Program-made: the position numbers and the translations under genes
Shown: positions 63,845 to 64,000 of the stretch, piece after piece
How positions within the stretch are numbered: the first letter of the stretch is position 1
Layout of the letters: every line of letters begins with the position of its first letter
Assembly (NCBI RefSeq): GCF_003259895.1
Contig: NZ_QLME01000004.1
Location: 1 to 64,000 of the forward strand
Reading direction: 5' to 3'
DNA length: 64,000 bases
From: Halanaerobium saccharolyticum
Lineage (GTDB): Bacteria; Bacillota; Halanaerobiia; Halanaerobiales; Halanaerobiaceae
The notes under the pieces: model-generated
Databases searched by the model: none
What the model was told of the DNA's origin: nothing
The model's input: the letters and a program-made list of their open reading frames with translations, nothing else

Positions 63845-64000
63845 TTAAATTTTTCTGGCCTTATACTTAGTATGCAGTAACTTATGTGCAATTTCACTAC
63901 CTGGTTTTTCAAGATAGTTATCATATAATTTTTTTATATAAGGATTTTCGTGAGATTTTCTCATTTTTTTACTTTTATCAATTTTATAAATAGCCTGCTG
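63845..64000 (-). CDS. [FeFe] hydrogenase C-terminus (partial)
   Basis: The last 51 codons of a gene that enters from the right edge. The reading MRKSHENPYIKKLYDNYLEK, then PGSEIAHKLLHTKYKAR, matches the small-subunit domain at the C-terminus of iron-only hydrogenases (canonical RKSHENP..KLYxEFLGxPxxxxxHxLLHTHY). This enzyme evolves H2 from ferredoxin and/or NADH, consistent with a fermentative anaerobe. Whether it is monomeric or the bifurcating HydA type cannot be told from this part. Confidence 0.85.
   Translation of the reverse strand, partial: QQAIYKIDKSKKMRKSHENPYIKKLYDNYLEKPGSEIAHKLLHTKYKARKI

Overview
The window is a 64 kb AT-rich stretch of what looks like a halophilic, anaerobic, fermentative Firmicute of the Halanaerobiales type. 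That placement is an inference. It rests on low-GC codon use, Na+-coupled NSS transporters, an Rnf-like cluster, an [FeFe]-hydrogenase tail at the right edge, and many secreted binding proteins that carry plain signal peptides with no lipobox cysteine, as expected of a diderm with a periplasm. No rRNA, tRNA, CRISPR array, prophage or complete insertion sequence was seen.

Layout. 1-140: the 5' end of a group IIC intron, running off the left edge, inserted just after the terminator of a DUF5320-type gene. 164-1577: DUF5320-like protein and Mrp/ApbC. 1819-6500: mnmH, then a four-gene Rnf-like cluster (rnfC, rnfD, RnfE-like, RnfA-like) with its own terminator. The two small membrane subunits contain no cysteine, and rnfG and rnfB are absent. 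6573-13201: PHP-domain protein, nitroreductase, two head-to-head NSS transporters, an RlmCD-type rRNA methylase and an MntP/YtaF-like membrane protein. 13459-16893: a HutP-family protein, then a promoter, an unassigned terminator-bearing leader and a three-gene TrpXYZ-like ABC transporter. 16931-24160: a LacI regulator, a sugar ABC importer and a GH65 disaccharide phosphorylase. 24178-31991: a Dpp/Opp-type peptide ABC operon and an extra binding protein. 32042-39283: a two-component system, polA, mutM, a CoaE-MgsA fusion and a lytic transglycosylase. 39385-48142: htrA, gpmA, addBA and a DUF368 transporter. 48224-50894: a decayed gene, glyoxalase I, a VTT-family protein and a glutathione peroxidase. 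50989-63767: de novo pyrimidine synthesis (carAB, pyrR, pyrP, pyrB, C, F, K, D, E), complete in the window and with three PyrR-type attenuators. 63845-64000: C-terminus of an [FeFe] hydrogenase.

How the genes work together. The car/pyr genes cover bicarbonate and glutamine to UMP, under PyrR control at three separate leaders. The sugar operon would import a disaccharide and cleave it with phosphate, saving ATP. Methylglyoxal synthase, fused to dephospho-CoA kinase, and glyoxalase I form a production and detoxification pair at two loci.

Most notable observations: (1) the cysteine-free Rnf-like cluster, (2) the CoaE-MgsA fusion, (3) a three-copy GGTACC-core inverted-repeat family, each copy 5-14 bp after a minus-strand stop codon, (4) an unassigned leader next to a HutP-family gene, and (5) a IIC intron seated after a terminator. 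Family assignments come from motif recognition only; no database search was run.
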